DNA from: Deltaproteobacteria bacterium
Lineage (GTDB): Bacteria; Desulfobacterota; Desulfobulbia; Desulfobulbales; BM004
Direction: 5' to 3'
Assembly: GCA_020346205.1 (NCBI GenBank)
Contig: CP070776.1
Location: 1-20,093 of the forward strand
Length of the DNA: 20,093 nucleotides
Below the pieces are notes generated by a model. The model had not been told where the DNA came from. It saw only the letters and a list, made by a program, of their open reading frames with translations, and did no database searches. The number at the start of each line of letters is the position of its first letter. The stretch's first letter is position 1. A program made the translations under genes and the position numbers. Positions 1 to 7,425 of the stretch are shown in pieces.

Positions 1-2503
1 CCTCACTTGCCTGGCTGATTTTTGCAGCAGTTGTTTCTTCTTTGTCCTGTAATTCCTGCAGTTGTTTTTTCAGCGTAACAACCTGGGCCTGTTCAGTTGC
101 CAGGTCCTGCTCCAGTTTCTGTCTGATGTCCTCTGTGCGGTCTAAGGCTGCGCTTTGGGCAGCCTGCAGTTTTTTAAGCTGTTCCCGGGCTGTAGCCAGT
201 TCTGCTTCCAAACTACTTTGCTGTAATTCCGACCTGGAAATTTTTTCCTGCCGGGAAGATACTTCCTGTCGTAATGCATCCAGTTCCTCCTGCAAAGTGT
301 CCCTTTTAGCCTGTACTGTTGTCAGGGTACGGGTTTGGGTGTCAAGCTGGTCCTGCATTCCGGCCAGTTCCATCTCCACCGTCTTGTGCGCAGTTTCTGA
401 TTTGGCCACCGCCTGACGCTGGTTTTCCAGTTCTTTGTTTGCCTCTGCCAGTTTTGCCTTAATATCTTTAGAGCCTGCCCGGGTTTCCAATAATTCCTGC
501 TTCACGGTTTCCAGCTGTGCCCGCTCAGCAGCTACTGCCTGTTCAAGTTTTTCTAGGGTTTCTGCTTCCTGCTGAGTGACTCGGCCCTGGGCTTCCTTCA
601 ATTCCTCTATCTGATTAAGGGTGGCAGCCAGCTTTTTCTCGAGTTTTGTTTTCGTTACAGCTGACTGGGAGTTGACAGCCTGCAGTTCTGCCAATTCTTT
701 TTGGAGTGTTGCAAGTTCTGCCTGGAGGGTGTCACGGTTGGCCACTGCTGTTCGCAAGCTGGCACTTTGAGTCTCGATCTGGACCTTCAGTTCGGTTAGT
801 TCTTTTTCCAGGGCCTTGTGGTCTGTTTCCAGCCTGTCAGCGGTTCTCTGTTCTGCTGCCAGTTTTTCCCGGGCGCCGGCAAGATCGCTTTCCAGCTGCT
901 GTTTAGTTTTCTCAGTGGTTTCAAGGCGTTTTTGCAACTGCCTGACAAGTTCCTGCGATGTCCTCAGAGCTTCATCCTTTTCTGGACTCCTGCGGGCAGT
1001 TGCAAGCGGCTCAAGGGTCTGTTGTGCAGCTTTCTGTCCGACCTGGCTGTCTGTGTCGGGTACCTGCTTAGCAAATTTTATTCTGTCAGGGTTGATAAAA
1101 CGGACATACTTAGATGATACCCACCCGTTCAATTTTTTTGCCTTGACTTTCAGCCATGAATTTTTCTGCTCTTCTATTTCCAGGACAGTCCCGGCATTAA
1201 GCAGGGTAATGATTGAAGAGGAGCGGTTCGGCCCCTTGCGCAGGTTAAGATTGGCTATGGCAAGGCCAATACGCTTCTCGCCGGAAGCATCCTGACTGCC
1301 AGTGGTTTTGCTTTGGTCGTCCTCGGGAGAGGTTGCGGAGATAAATTCCGCCTTTTGCAGCTGCTGCTGTTCAGGTTTGATACTGCCCAGGATCCCGTAC
1401 TGGATATTATCAAAGAGCTCTCTTTCCCATTCCTTGCCTTTGGATTCCAGCGTAGAGGTGATAACGATAACAGTATTGTACTCCGGCGAAACATAAATGT
1501 ATTGGCCGCCGTAACCAACTGCCACATATGCATCGTTTCCCCTGGGACGTGAATACCAGAGATAGCCGTAATATCCATAAACCTCATGTTCATCCAGATA
1601 GTTTGGCCTGGTGGATGAATCAACCCACCACTTGGGAATGATCTGTTTGTCCCGGTATAAGCCATCATTTAAATAAAGTTGGCCGAAAAGGACCATATCA
1701 AGGGGGATAAGTGAGAGGTTGTTTCCTCCCTGGTTGATGCCCTGCGGATCTATTTCCCAGCCCTTGACACTGATGCCGAGTGGATCAAAGAGGTTTTTTT
1801 CAGCAAATTCCCTTGTGCTCATTCTGGTGGCCCCAGTAAGAACAGCCGAGAGCAAGTGGGTGTCACCAGTGCTGTACTGGTGTTTTGTTCCAGGGTCTGC
1901 CACAAGGGGCAGGTTCAGAATAGTCTGGACCCAATCCGTACCGTTCATGATCAAGGAGTTGTAAGCCTGGTAACTTGTAGGTTCCAGCCCGGAAGTCATG
2001 GCCAGGAGATGCTGTACTGTAATATCAGCCTTGCGGGGATCATCCAGGGATTTGATTTGGGGCAGGAAATCACTTATCGGCTGGTCCAGGTGTAAGTAAC
2101 CTTTGTCTATTGCTATGCCGGTCAGAGCTGACAGTACACTTTTGGTGGCGGATTTTAAGTTATGGGGCTTCAGGCGGTGTCCTTCTCGAAAATATCTTTC
2201 AAGCACCATATAATTATTGCGGACGACTATGATGCTGTAAATGCCTTTCATGTGGCCCATATTGCCAACAGTCGTTTCAAACGTGACCGTGTCAAAACCC
2301 AAGAGCGAAGGTGATGCGGTCAGCCATTTGAGATCCAGTGAGCTTATTTCCGTATCGTTTTTTAAGGGCTGGGCTGAAGCGCTGGAGCTCCAGCAAAAGG
2401 TGAGGAGGGATATACTGATCAAGCAGATGCCAAGGAGCAAAGGAATGCACCTGGCTGTTTTTTCTTTCCTGCCTGACCTTTTATTTATATAAACACAAGC
2501 CAT
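1..2503 (-). CDS. Secreted CubicO-type serine hydrolase fused to SH3b domain and long coiled coil (3' end outside window)
   Basis: Reading the minus strand from the ATG at 2503 gives 834 codons without a stop, running off the window edge, so the C-terminus is missing. A basic N-terminus and hydrophobic stretch ending SSASAQ (about residues 16-45) look like a Sec signal peptide. Residues about 60-395 are a class C beta-lactamase/CubicO fold: the SxxK nucleophile motif is Ser118-ATK121, the second motif Tyr210-Ser-Thr, and the third lies near GYGGQ at 330-334. An SH3b-like domain follows (about 411-472, containing LNLRKGPNRSS and a terminal GWVSSKYV). From about residue 510 onward everything is Glu/Gln/Leu/Lys-rich heptad coiled coil. 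The family hydrolyses amide or ester bonds, often peptidoglycan-related; substrate here is unknown. SH3b plus coiled coil suggests an envelope-anchored enzyme (inference). No clear Shine-Dalgarno site is seen, but the signal peptide supports this start. Confidence 0.85.
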   Translation of the reverse strand, partial: MACVYINKRSGRKEKTARCIPLLLGICLISISLLTFCWSSSASAQPLKNDTEISSLDLKWLTASPSLLGFDTVTFETTVGNMGHMKGIYSIIVVRNNYMVLERYFREGHRLKPHNLKSATKSVLSALTGIAIDKGYLHLDQPISDFLPQIKSLDDPRKADITVQHLLAMTSGLEPTSYQAYNSLIMNGTDWVQTILNLPLVADPGTKHQYSTGDTHLLSAVLTGATRMSTREFAEKNLFDPLGISVKGWEIDPQGINQGGNNLSLIPLDMVLFGQLYLNDGLYRDKQIIPKWWVDSSTRPNYLDEHEVYGYYGYLWYSRPRGNDAYVAVGYGGQYIYVSPEYNTVIVITSTLESKGKEWERELFDNIQYGILGSIKPEQQQLQKAEFISATSPEDDQSKTTGSQDASGEKRIGLAIANLNLRKGPNRSSSIITLLNAGTVLEIEEQKNSWLKVKAKKLNGWVSSKYVRFINPDRIKFAKQVPDTDSQVGQKAAQQTLEPLATARRSPEKDEALRTSQELVRQLQKRLETTEKTKQQLESDLAGAREKLAAEQRTADRLETDHKALEKELTELKVQIETQSASLRTAVANRDTLQAELATLQKELAELQAVNSQSAVTKTKLEKKLAATLNQIEELKEAQGRVTQQEAETLEKLEQAVAAERAQLETVKQELLETRAGSKDIKAKLAEANKELENQRQAVAKSETAHKTVEMELAGMQDQLDTQTRTLTTVQAKRDTLQEELDALRQEVSSRQEKISRSELQQSSLEAELATAREQLKKLQAAQSAALDRTEDIRQKLEQDLATEQAQVVTLKKQLQELQDKEETTAAKISQASE

Positions 2504-2591
2504 AATAGTGATAGCAATTTCTCGCTCAATTTTGCTGCGAGTGAGCTTTTAAAATTCTGCTCCCCACAAACAAGTTGAGTTGCTTTTTATA

Positions 2592-2623
2592 ACAATAAGG
2601 TGACTGAGTCAATCACAATAAGG
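2592..2623. repeat. Two 9-bp direct repeats flanking an 11-bp palindrome
   Basis: ACAATAAGG occurs at 2592-2600 and again at 2615-2623, a period of 23 bases, on either side of the palindrome TGACTGAGTCA (2601-2611). It lies about 100 bases upstream of the start of the CubicO-coiled-coil gene. The arrangement resembles an operator, but no regulator family is recognised and chance is possible. Confidence 0.35.
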
Positions 2624-2689
2624 GTTTTAGGGGTAAGAAAGGGATTAAGGAAAAGAAAAAAGAGGTTACGTTTAACAGGTATGAAGTGA

Positions 2690-2732
2690 TGGAGTAATGG
2701 AGTTATGTTTCTTTCGAAACCCCATTACTCCA
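2690..2732. repeat. Inverted repeat, 11-bp arms
   Basis: The arm at 2690-2700 (TGGAGTAATGG) is exactly complementary to 2722-2732, with a 21-base loop. It sits between the zinc-ribbon gene's stop (2772) and the next minus-strand gene, so it could end or stabilise the zinc-ribbon transcript. It is AT-rich and lacks an adjacent T-run on the minus strand, so it is not a standard intrinsic terminator. Confidence 0.5.
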
Positions 2733-2771
2733 GTCTATCAGTCAAATGCCATAGACATTAATTAGCAGGAA

Positions 2772-3359
2772 TTACGAGCGTCGGAATTCCGTTTTGGTGC
2801 ATTTTGGACAGGGCGGGATTCTGCCAGGGTGCTTCAAGTGGATTTTGCCCTCGCAGTTGGTGCAGACAAATTCTCCTCCATGGGTTATTTCACCGGTTTT
2901 ATATACCAGCGATGTGTTGATCTTTTCACCCATGGACTGGGTCCATTCACTCAGTCCTTTGGCGACATTTACCAGGAAGGCACCTCCTTTGTCCCGGGAG
3001 TATTCATAGACATGCTCTGCCTCCTGGGCAATATCGTGCCAGAGCGCTCCGCCTTTGTCGCGCCAGTGATCAAACTGCTTCTTTGCACCTTCGGCAGCCT
3101 CATCCACTTTAGGTTTGAGGTGCTCGGTTGTGGAGGCAATATCCTTTTTTAATGCTGCGGAAGCCTTACCAATGGCTTCAAAGGAGTGTCCCCCAACTTC
3201 TTTTAACTCAGTGGTTGCCTTGTCGATCGCATGGCTGATGCTGTCTCCATTGATCTTGTCATGGAGTTCTCCAAAGGTTTTACTCACCCGCTGCCGTAAT
3301 TTTTCATATGCGGCAAGCTCCTCTTTTGTAGCCTTTTTCTGCTTGTTGTTTGCTTCCAT
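2772..3359 (-). CDS. YbeL-like (DUF1451) zinc-ribbon protein, 195 aa
   Basis: The N-terminal 150 residues are charged, helical and rich in Lys, Glu and Ala, with an imperfect internal repeat around two RDKGGA segments (residues about 100-105 and 122-127). The C-terminus is a zinc ribbon with Cys166-x2-Cys169 and Cys184-x2-Cys187 and the context KTGEITHGGEFVCTNC, matching the E. coli YbeL family in order and position. The biochemical role of the family is not established. The start is placed at the ATG at 3359 because a strong GAGGAGGAG ribosome site precedes it; an upstream start at 3440 would add 27 residues with no ribosome site. The gene stands alone, divergent from the small Cys-rich gene beginning at 3577 across an AT-rich 217-base gap. 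Confidence 0.85.
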   Translation of the reverse strand: MEANNKQKKATKEELAAYEKLRQRVSKTFGELHDKINGDSISHAIDKATTELKEVGGHSFEAIGKASAALKKDIASTTEHLKPKVDEAAEGAKKQFDHWRDKGGALWHDIAQEAEHVYEYSRDKGGAFLVNVAKGLSEWTQSMGEKINTSLVYKTGEITHGGEFVCTNCEGKIHLKHPGRIPPCPKCTKTEFRRS

Positions 3360-3576
3360 TGTTGGCTCCTCCTCTATTGTTGCTATTCGGCAGCACTCAG
3401 GTTGCCCGCAAATTATGTAACTTTTTTCTATATATATCAAATACTAATCATTTTTTTTCAATGTGCCATTTTTCAGTTACTGCCTGAAAGTCTCATTTTA
3501 TTACTCATAAGTGTTTTGCAATATATTCCTATTCCCCAATTCGGTATTATTATTTTAAGGAGAACGGGAGTTAAAA

Positions 3577-3765
3577 ATGGCCTTTAAAAAATTATCTGAC
3601 AATCTGGGGATGATCTATGTCCCGGAATGTAAGCCGGGCAAGAAGAAACATCCCTGCCATGATTGTTTTTCCTGTCAATGGTGTGGCAACGAGCGCTGCC
3701 GCGTCTGTATGGGAAAGGCGCCTAAAATTCAAAAGCTCCGAAAATCCAGTTTGAAAAGTAAATGA
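3577..3765 (+). CDS. Small cysteine-rich protein, 62 aa
   Basis: A short basic protein with seven cysteines: Cys18, then Cys27, 30, 33, 36, 41 and 44, so the core reads C-x2-C-x2-C-x2-C-x4-C-x2-C. This density suggests a zinc or iron-sulfur site, but no named family is recognised. The tail (residues 47-62) is lysine-rich and probably disordered or nucleic-acid binding (inference). An AAGGAG ribosome site stands 11 bases before the ATG, strongly supporting a real gene despite its size. It converges with the MFS transporter gene, the two stops being 9 bases apart. Confidence 0.75.
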   Translation: MAFKKLSDNLGMIYVPECKPGKKKHPCHDCFSCQWCGNERCRVCMGKAPKIQKLRKSSLKSK

Positions 3766-3774
3766 TTTACTCAG

Positions 3775-4956
3775 TTAGTTTATTTTGCGCCTGTTTTTAC
3801 CCCAGAGAATGGAGGCCAGAATTATAGCTAATAAGGGCATCAGGCCAAGATTAACGGTCTGCCAGCCGTAGCTGTTCTGTAAAGCTCCGGCCGAAAGCGA
3901 AGAGAGAGCCACGGTGGTAAATACGGCAAAATCGTTTAAAGCCTGTGTTTTGGCCCTTTCTTTGGGACGGTATGTTTCTGTCAGCAGGGTAGTAGCACCG
4001 ATAAAGAGAAAGTTCCAACTGACCCCTAATACCAGCAAAGCGGTCCAGAAATGAGAAACACTGCTGCCGGCCAGGTTAATAGTCATGCAGGCAACGCCCA
4101 GGATACCTCCGGCGAGCATTATATTTAGCACACCGTAGCGTTTGATCAGGTGGCCAGTAAAAAAGGCCGGTGCAAACATGCCGAGAACATGCCACTGGAT
4201 GACGAATGAGGTCTGGGAAAACGGGTAGGAATGATGATGCATGGCCAGCGGTGTCGCTGTCATTGCCAGGGCCATGACACCATAACCCAGCATACCGCAG
4301 ATAAGTGCCACGACAAACATCGGTTGGGCAGCAATTACCTTCAGCGGGCGCCCGGTGCTTTTGCCGGATATATCTTTAGTCTTTTGTTTGGGCGGCAGCT
4401 TGAGCAATGACAGTATCATGAAAGACAGGATGTAGAGGCTCACAAGTGCAATGAAGCTTGCAGCAAATGGTGCAGTCGTTATCATACCGCGGGTTATATT
4501 GGCCAGGTTGGGACCGACAAAGGCAGCTACCACCCCTCCTGCCATTATGTATGAAACTGCACGGCTCTTGTATTCCTTGTCAACCGCATCTGCAGCAGCA
4601 AAGCGGTAATAGTTGCCAAATCCGTTAAAGATGCCTACCTGCAGAGTGCCCAGGGTAAAGAGCCAGAATTGATCTTGCAGTATACCAAGGGTTGAAAAGA
4701 TACCACCGCTTATCCCAAATAAACAGGCAAACATGAAGCCCTGCTTGCGGCCGATGCGATCCATCAGCAGTGCAGCAGGAATAGTGGTAAACATGGTGGC
4801 AATGAACTGTGCAGCCAGTGGCAGGGTGGCCCAGGATTTATTTTCAGCCAGTTCAAAGCCGACCAGGGCGGCAGTGGCGATGATCATTGATGCGCCGCTC
4901 ATCATAAGCGCCTGGCAGGCTGCCAGCAGGGGAACATTGCGGCGAAAAGTATTCAT
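3775..4956 (-). CDS. Major facilitator superfamily transporter, 393 aa
   Basis: An integral inner-membrane protein with about twelve hydrophobic segments in two six-helix halves, the usual MFS size. The cytoplasmic loop after helix 2 carries the MFS signature motif A as D66-R-I-G-R-K-Q-G73. A basic/hydrophilic loop (about residues 190-200, PPKQKTKD) marks the central cytoplasmic link. The substrate cannot be told from sequence; the family covers drug, sugar and metabolite exporters and importers. The gene is divergent from the DUF1858-like gene; the 118-base gap holds an FNR-type site that by geometry serves the other gene but might affect both. The ATG at 4956 has no clear ribosome site. Confidence 0.9.
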   Translation of the reverse strand: MNTFRRNVPLLAACQALMMSGASMIIATAALVGFELAENKSWATLPLAAQFIATMFTTIPAALLMDRIGRKQGFMFACLFGISGGIFSTLGILQDQFWLFTLGTLQVGIFNGFGNYYRFAAADAVDKEYKSRAVSYIMAGGVVAAFVGPNLANITRGMITTAPFAASFIALVSLYILSFMILSLLKLPPKQKTKDISGKSTGRPLKVIAAQPMFVVALICGMLGYGVMALAMTATPLAMHHHSYPFSQTSFVIQWHVLGMFAPAFFTGHLIKRYGVLNIMLAGGILGVACMTINLAGSSVSHFWTALLVLGVSWNFLFIGATTLLTETYRPKERAKTQALNDFAVFTTVALSSLSAGALQNSYGWQTVNLGLMPLLAIILASILWGKNRRKIN

Positions 4957-5002
4957 AGCCGGGACCGTAATTTGAAAAAAGTGCTATTGCAAGCCTTTCT
5001 GA

Positions 5003-5044
5003 TTGACCTAAGTCATTTAAATAGTGGCAAGCTTCAATTATACT
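5003..5044 (+). promoter_or_regulatory. CRP/FNR-type site with class II -10 spacing
   Basis: TTGACCTAAGTCAT (5003-5016) matches the FNR-type consensus TTGAT-N4-ATCAA with a TGAC-N4-GTCA core. A -10-like TATACT lies at 5039-5044, 22 bases further on. This puts the palindrome centre (5009.5) about 41.5 bases before a start near 5051, the classic class II activator geometry. It precedes the DUF1858-like gene at 5075. The regulator could be FNR, DNR/NNR-type or HcpR. Confidence 0.6.
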
Positions 5045-5074
5045 GGCTGCAAATTCCATAAAGGGGTCAGAATA

Positions 5075-5290
5075 ATGCAACTTACAAATGATATAGGGAA
5101 CAGGCCGATCAAGGAGGTCATTGAAGAGCATCCGAAAATAGGTGAGATTTTAAATAAATACGAGATAGGCTGTCTCGAATGCAGCATAGGTACATGCTTT
5201 GTCAAGGACGTGGTTGCGGTTCACGTATTGGGTGATGAAATCGAAGCGATGATTGAAAAAGAGATCAACGAGTACCTTGATGGTTTGTAA
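5075..5290 (+). CDS. DUF1858-like small redox protein, 71 aa
   Basis: The protein follows the DUF1858 pattern: an opening with IGNRPIKEVIEEHP, then EILNKYEIGCLEC, the cysteine motif that in this family usually reads GxxCxxC. The cysteines are Cys33, Cys36 and Cys41, a C-x2-C-x4-C arrangement that could be redox-active or bind a cluster. DUF1858 is known as a hybrid-cluster-protein-associated disulfide domain; stand-alone versions have no proven role. The ATG at 5075 is chosen over an upstream in-frame GTG (5024), because the GTG lies before the predicted transcription start and the added residues are not family-like. Regulation by an FNR/HcpR-type activator is inferred from the upstream palindrome. 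Confidence 0.8.
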   Translation: MQLTNDIGNRPIKEVIEEHPKIGEILNKYEIGCLECSIGTCFVKDVVAVHVLGDEIEAMIEKEINEYLDGL

Positions 5291-5312
5291 TTATTAATCT
5301 TTTGCCTTTCTT

Positions 5313-5957
5313 TTACTCAAACTCCTTCCTGAACTTTTCAAACTCTGACTGCAGGGTTTCAAACTCCTGCCGTAACTTGAGCAGTTCCTCTTCAATTACA
5401 ACGATCTTATCATTTTCCCGCCGTACAACTATGGCGGCCCGTTCAGGCTTTGGAGTTTCCGGTTCCACCATGACATCACCTGAGAGGAGATGGGCATAAC
5501 GAGATTCCTTGCGGCCCGACATCCTCGGCAGCTTGATGACATATCCGGATTCGCCAAGTTCTTCGAGGGTCGACTCCACCTCGGCCAGGTCCGTGAAATG
5601 ATAAACCCTTTCAGTGCGCCCCCGCAGTTCACCGACTGTCTGAGGCCCGCGCAGCAGCAGCACCATGAGCAGGGCTGCCTCCCTTTTCACCATTTTTCTG
5701 GTATCCACGAAAATCTCAGCATATTTAGGTACCCTTGATGATGCGCTCAGCACAACCAGTTGATTTTCCCGCAGACTGTCAAGGGCCCGCACAACAGTTG
5801 TTTCTTCAAGGTCCATAACTGGTTCACGGTTTGATTTCTGATTGCAGGCATTGGTCAGTGAATTGAGTGACAAAGGGTAATAATCCGGCGTGGTCATGCT
5901 TTTCTCCATAAGGCTTCCCAGTACCCTTACTTCGATATCAGTGAGTAAAATATCCAT
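5313..5957 (-). CDS. yceH: YceH family (DUF480/UPF0502) winged-helix protein, 214 aa
   Basis: The opening (MDILLTDIEVRVLGSLMEKS) and the segment YYPLSLNSLTNACNQKSNR are hallmarks of the YceH family, which folds as two tandem winged-helix domains (about residues 1-85 and 90-165). The middle contains the typical LLLRGPQTVGELRGRT motif. From about residue 175 the tail is a charged helix likely to form a coiled coil (LLKLRQEFETLQSEFEKF). The family's function is uncertain; the fold suggests DNA binding. An AAGGAAA ribosome site supports the start. It converges with the DUF1858-like gene, with 22 bases between stops. Length is normal for the family. Confidence 0.93.
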   Translation of the reverse strand: MDILLTDIEVRVLGSLMEKSMTTPDYYPLSLNSLTNACNQKSNREPVMDLEETTVVRALDSLRENQLVVLSASSRVPKYAEIFVDTRKMVKREAALLMVLLLRGPQTVGELRGRTERVYHFTDLAEVESTLEELGESGYVIKLPRMSGRKESRYAHLLSGDVMVEPETPKPERAAIVVRRENDKIVVIEEELLKLRQEFETLQSEFEKFRKEFE

Positions 5958-6101
5958 GCAAATTTCCTTTTGACTTGAAGCGCAGTAATTGCCTGATTTC
6001 TTTTTTAACGGAAAAGGATTATAAAAAAACTATCAATAACAATACAGTAGATTTGTAAAATACTCTTCAATCTTTATCCAATCTTCAGAAAAGAGTCTCC
6101 C

Positions 6102-6263
6102 ATGTGTGCCAAAAAGAAAAAACCTAACGTCAAGGATGCTGTCAGTAACCTTTCCAAGCCTATACCTCTGCCCAAAAAGCTCTCTTTGCTCATAAAAAAT
6201 AACACTTACAAACTGCTGAATTTTAAAAATTGCTGTGGACATCCGGGAGAACCAGGCTGTTGA
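6102..6263 (+). CDS. Small protein ending in CCGHPGEPGC, 53 aa
   Basis: An ATG at 6102 opens a 53-codon frame ending in TGA at 6261. The N-terminal half is very basic (MCAKKKKPNVKD), the middle is amphipathic, and the end is Cys46-Cys-Gly-His-Pro-Gly-Glu-Pro-Gly-Cys55-like, counted here as residues 44-53. I recall similar CCG-x2-G-x-PGC tails on small proteins of related bacteria, but cannot name a family. The cysteine and glycine pattern suggests a metal or redox site (inference). The ribosome site is weak. An 82-codon frame on the opposite strand (6033-6281) has no recognisable feature, and the plus-strand reading is preferred because of the C-terminal motif. Confidence 0.6.
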   Translation: MCAKKKKPNVKDAVSNLSKPIPLPKKLSLLIKNNTYKLLNFKNCCGHPGEPGC

Positions 6264-6277
6264 CAGTCTTAAGTTTA

Positions 6278-6292
6278 ACACCGGTTCGGTGT
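6278..6292. repeat. Short hairpin after the CCGHPGEPGC gene
   Basis: ACACC (6278-6282) pairs with GGTGT (6288-6292) around the loop GGTTC, 15 bases after the stop at 6263. There is no T-run, so a terminator role is only possible. The remaining sequence to 6460 shows no other clear feature. Confidence 0.3.
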
Positions 6293-6460
6293 GCTCAGAG
6301 AGTGACTACACGGCAAATTACCAATTCAACCTCGTAGAGTTCTAAGGACGGATAAAAAAAGCTACTGAAAGCTGCATTTTTGAAGAAAGTGAATAGAATA
6401 TAAAATATTGTTTATCGGTTCTTAAAACCTGTTTTGTCTATACACAAAAAAGGTGTTTTC

Positions 6461-7369
6461 ATGAGATTCTGGATCATTTTATTGGCTTTTTTGCTTTTTT
6501 CAGGCACGGCAATGGCCTGGAATTTCGATAATCACAGTATCCCCATCGATGAGATAAAAGGGGGTGGACCGCCTAAAGACGGTATCCCGGCCCTGGTATC
6601 GCCTAAATATGTTCCAGCCCACAAGGCCCGTTTCATGCGTGACGATGAGCAGGTTATTGGCTTGGCTTATAAGGGAGAGGCCAGAGCCTATCCCCTGCGT
6701 ATCATGTCATGGCATGAACTTGTCAACGACCGTATTGAAGACCTGCCGGTACTGGTCAGCTGGTGACCGCTTGCCTATGCGGGCATAGTCTATGTTCGCC
6801 AGACAGAGGGCAGGGAACTCACCTTCGGAGTCAGTGGACTTCTATACAAAAGTAACCTGTTGATGTACGACCGCCAGACCGAGTCTCTCTGGCTTCAGGT
6901 TAAACGTGAGGCAGTAACCGGACCGCTGACCGGCACCAGGCTCAAAAAATTGCCTTCCACTATCACGACCTGGGAAAAATGGCGTAAGCGTTATCCTGAT
7001 ACAAAGGTCCTGTCACCGAAAACAGGGTATATGCGCGACTATGAAAATGATCCCTATGCTGATTATTATAAAAGCAAAAAAGGACTTTTTTCGTTTCTTA
7101 AGCCCGGTCCGGGGGCTGAAGAAAAAGCCCTGGTTGTCGGCGTGGAAATTGAGGGCCGGACATCTGCCTATCTTTTGGACCAGTTGCGGGCTGACAGGGC
7201 AATTAATGACAAGGTAGGAGAGCAAACTGTTATCATTAAGTATGATGCAGAAACTGATATTGTTTCCGTTGAAGGAGAAAAAGGAGATACATTCGAGCAC
7301 ATGCTGACTTACTGGATGGTCTGGAAGGGGATTTATCCAGACACAAAACTCTATGGGTCAAAATATTAG
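6461..7369 (+). CDS. DUF3179 protein, probable selenoprotein with in-frame TGA at codon 102
   Basis: The ATG at 6461 (AAGGTG ribosome site) starts a Sec signal peptide ending at TAMA (residue 19). The frame then continues to 7369 with a single interruption, TGA at 6764-6766, giving 302 residues if read through. Before it the text reads PLRIMSWHELVNDRIEDLP, and after it FGVSGLLYKS and LLMYDRQTESLW, all typical of DUF3179. In this family the position of the TGA normally holds the first Cys of a CPLC-type motif; here the local sequence is VSW-U-PLAYAG, so the second Cys is Ala90-type replaced (Ala at residue 105). DUF3179 proteins are secreted and of unknown biochemical function. A nonsense mutation is the alternative, but lack of any other lesion and a bSECIS-like hairpin favour selenocysteine. 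First gene of a likely operon with the following three. Confidence 0.8.
6764..6788 (+). promoter_or_regulatory. Candidate bacterial SECIS hairpin with UGA codon
   Basis: Eight bases after the TGA (6764-6766), CTATG (6775-6779) pairs exactly with CATAG (6784-6788) around the loop CGGG (6780-6783). Bacterial SECIS elements lie immediately downstream of the UGA, inside the coding region, and carry a G near the start of a small apical loop; the loop here starts 14 bases after the UGA, at the short end of the usual range. An alternative CCGC/GCGG pairing (6767-6782) competes. Folding prediction was not run. Confidence 0.5.
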
Positions 7370-7425
7370 ACTGTATGAACTTTAAATGTAATAAATTACT
7401 TAGAACCTAAACTTTAGGGGGAACC

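Noticed and set aside
6033..6281. 82-codon minus-strand frame opposite the CCGHPGEPGC gene
   Set aside because: No ribosome site or recognisable motif; the plus strand has the structured Cys/Gly/Pro ending.
6461..6766. Treating the DUF3179 gene as a pseudogene with a nonsense mutation
   Set aside because: The stop is exactly at the conserved Cys position, the rest of the frame is intact and family-like, and a SECIS-like hairpin follows; still the main alternative.
7013..7300. Long minus-strand frame opposite the DUF3179 gene
   Set aside because: It is a shadow of the well-supported plus-strand protein, with no family resemblance.
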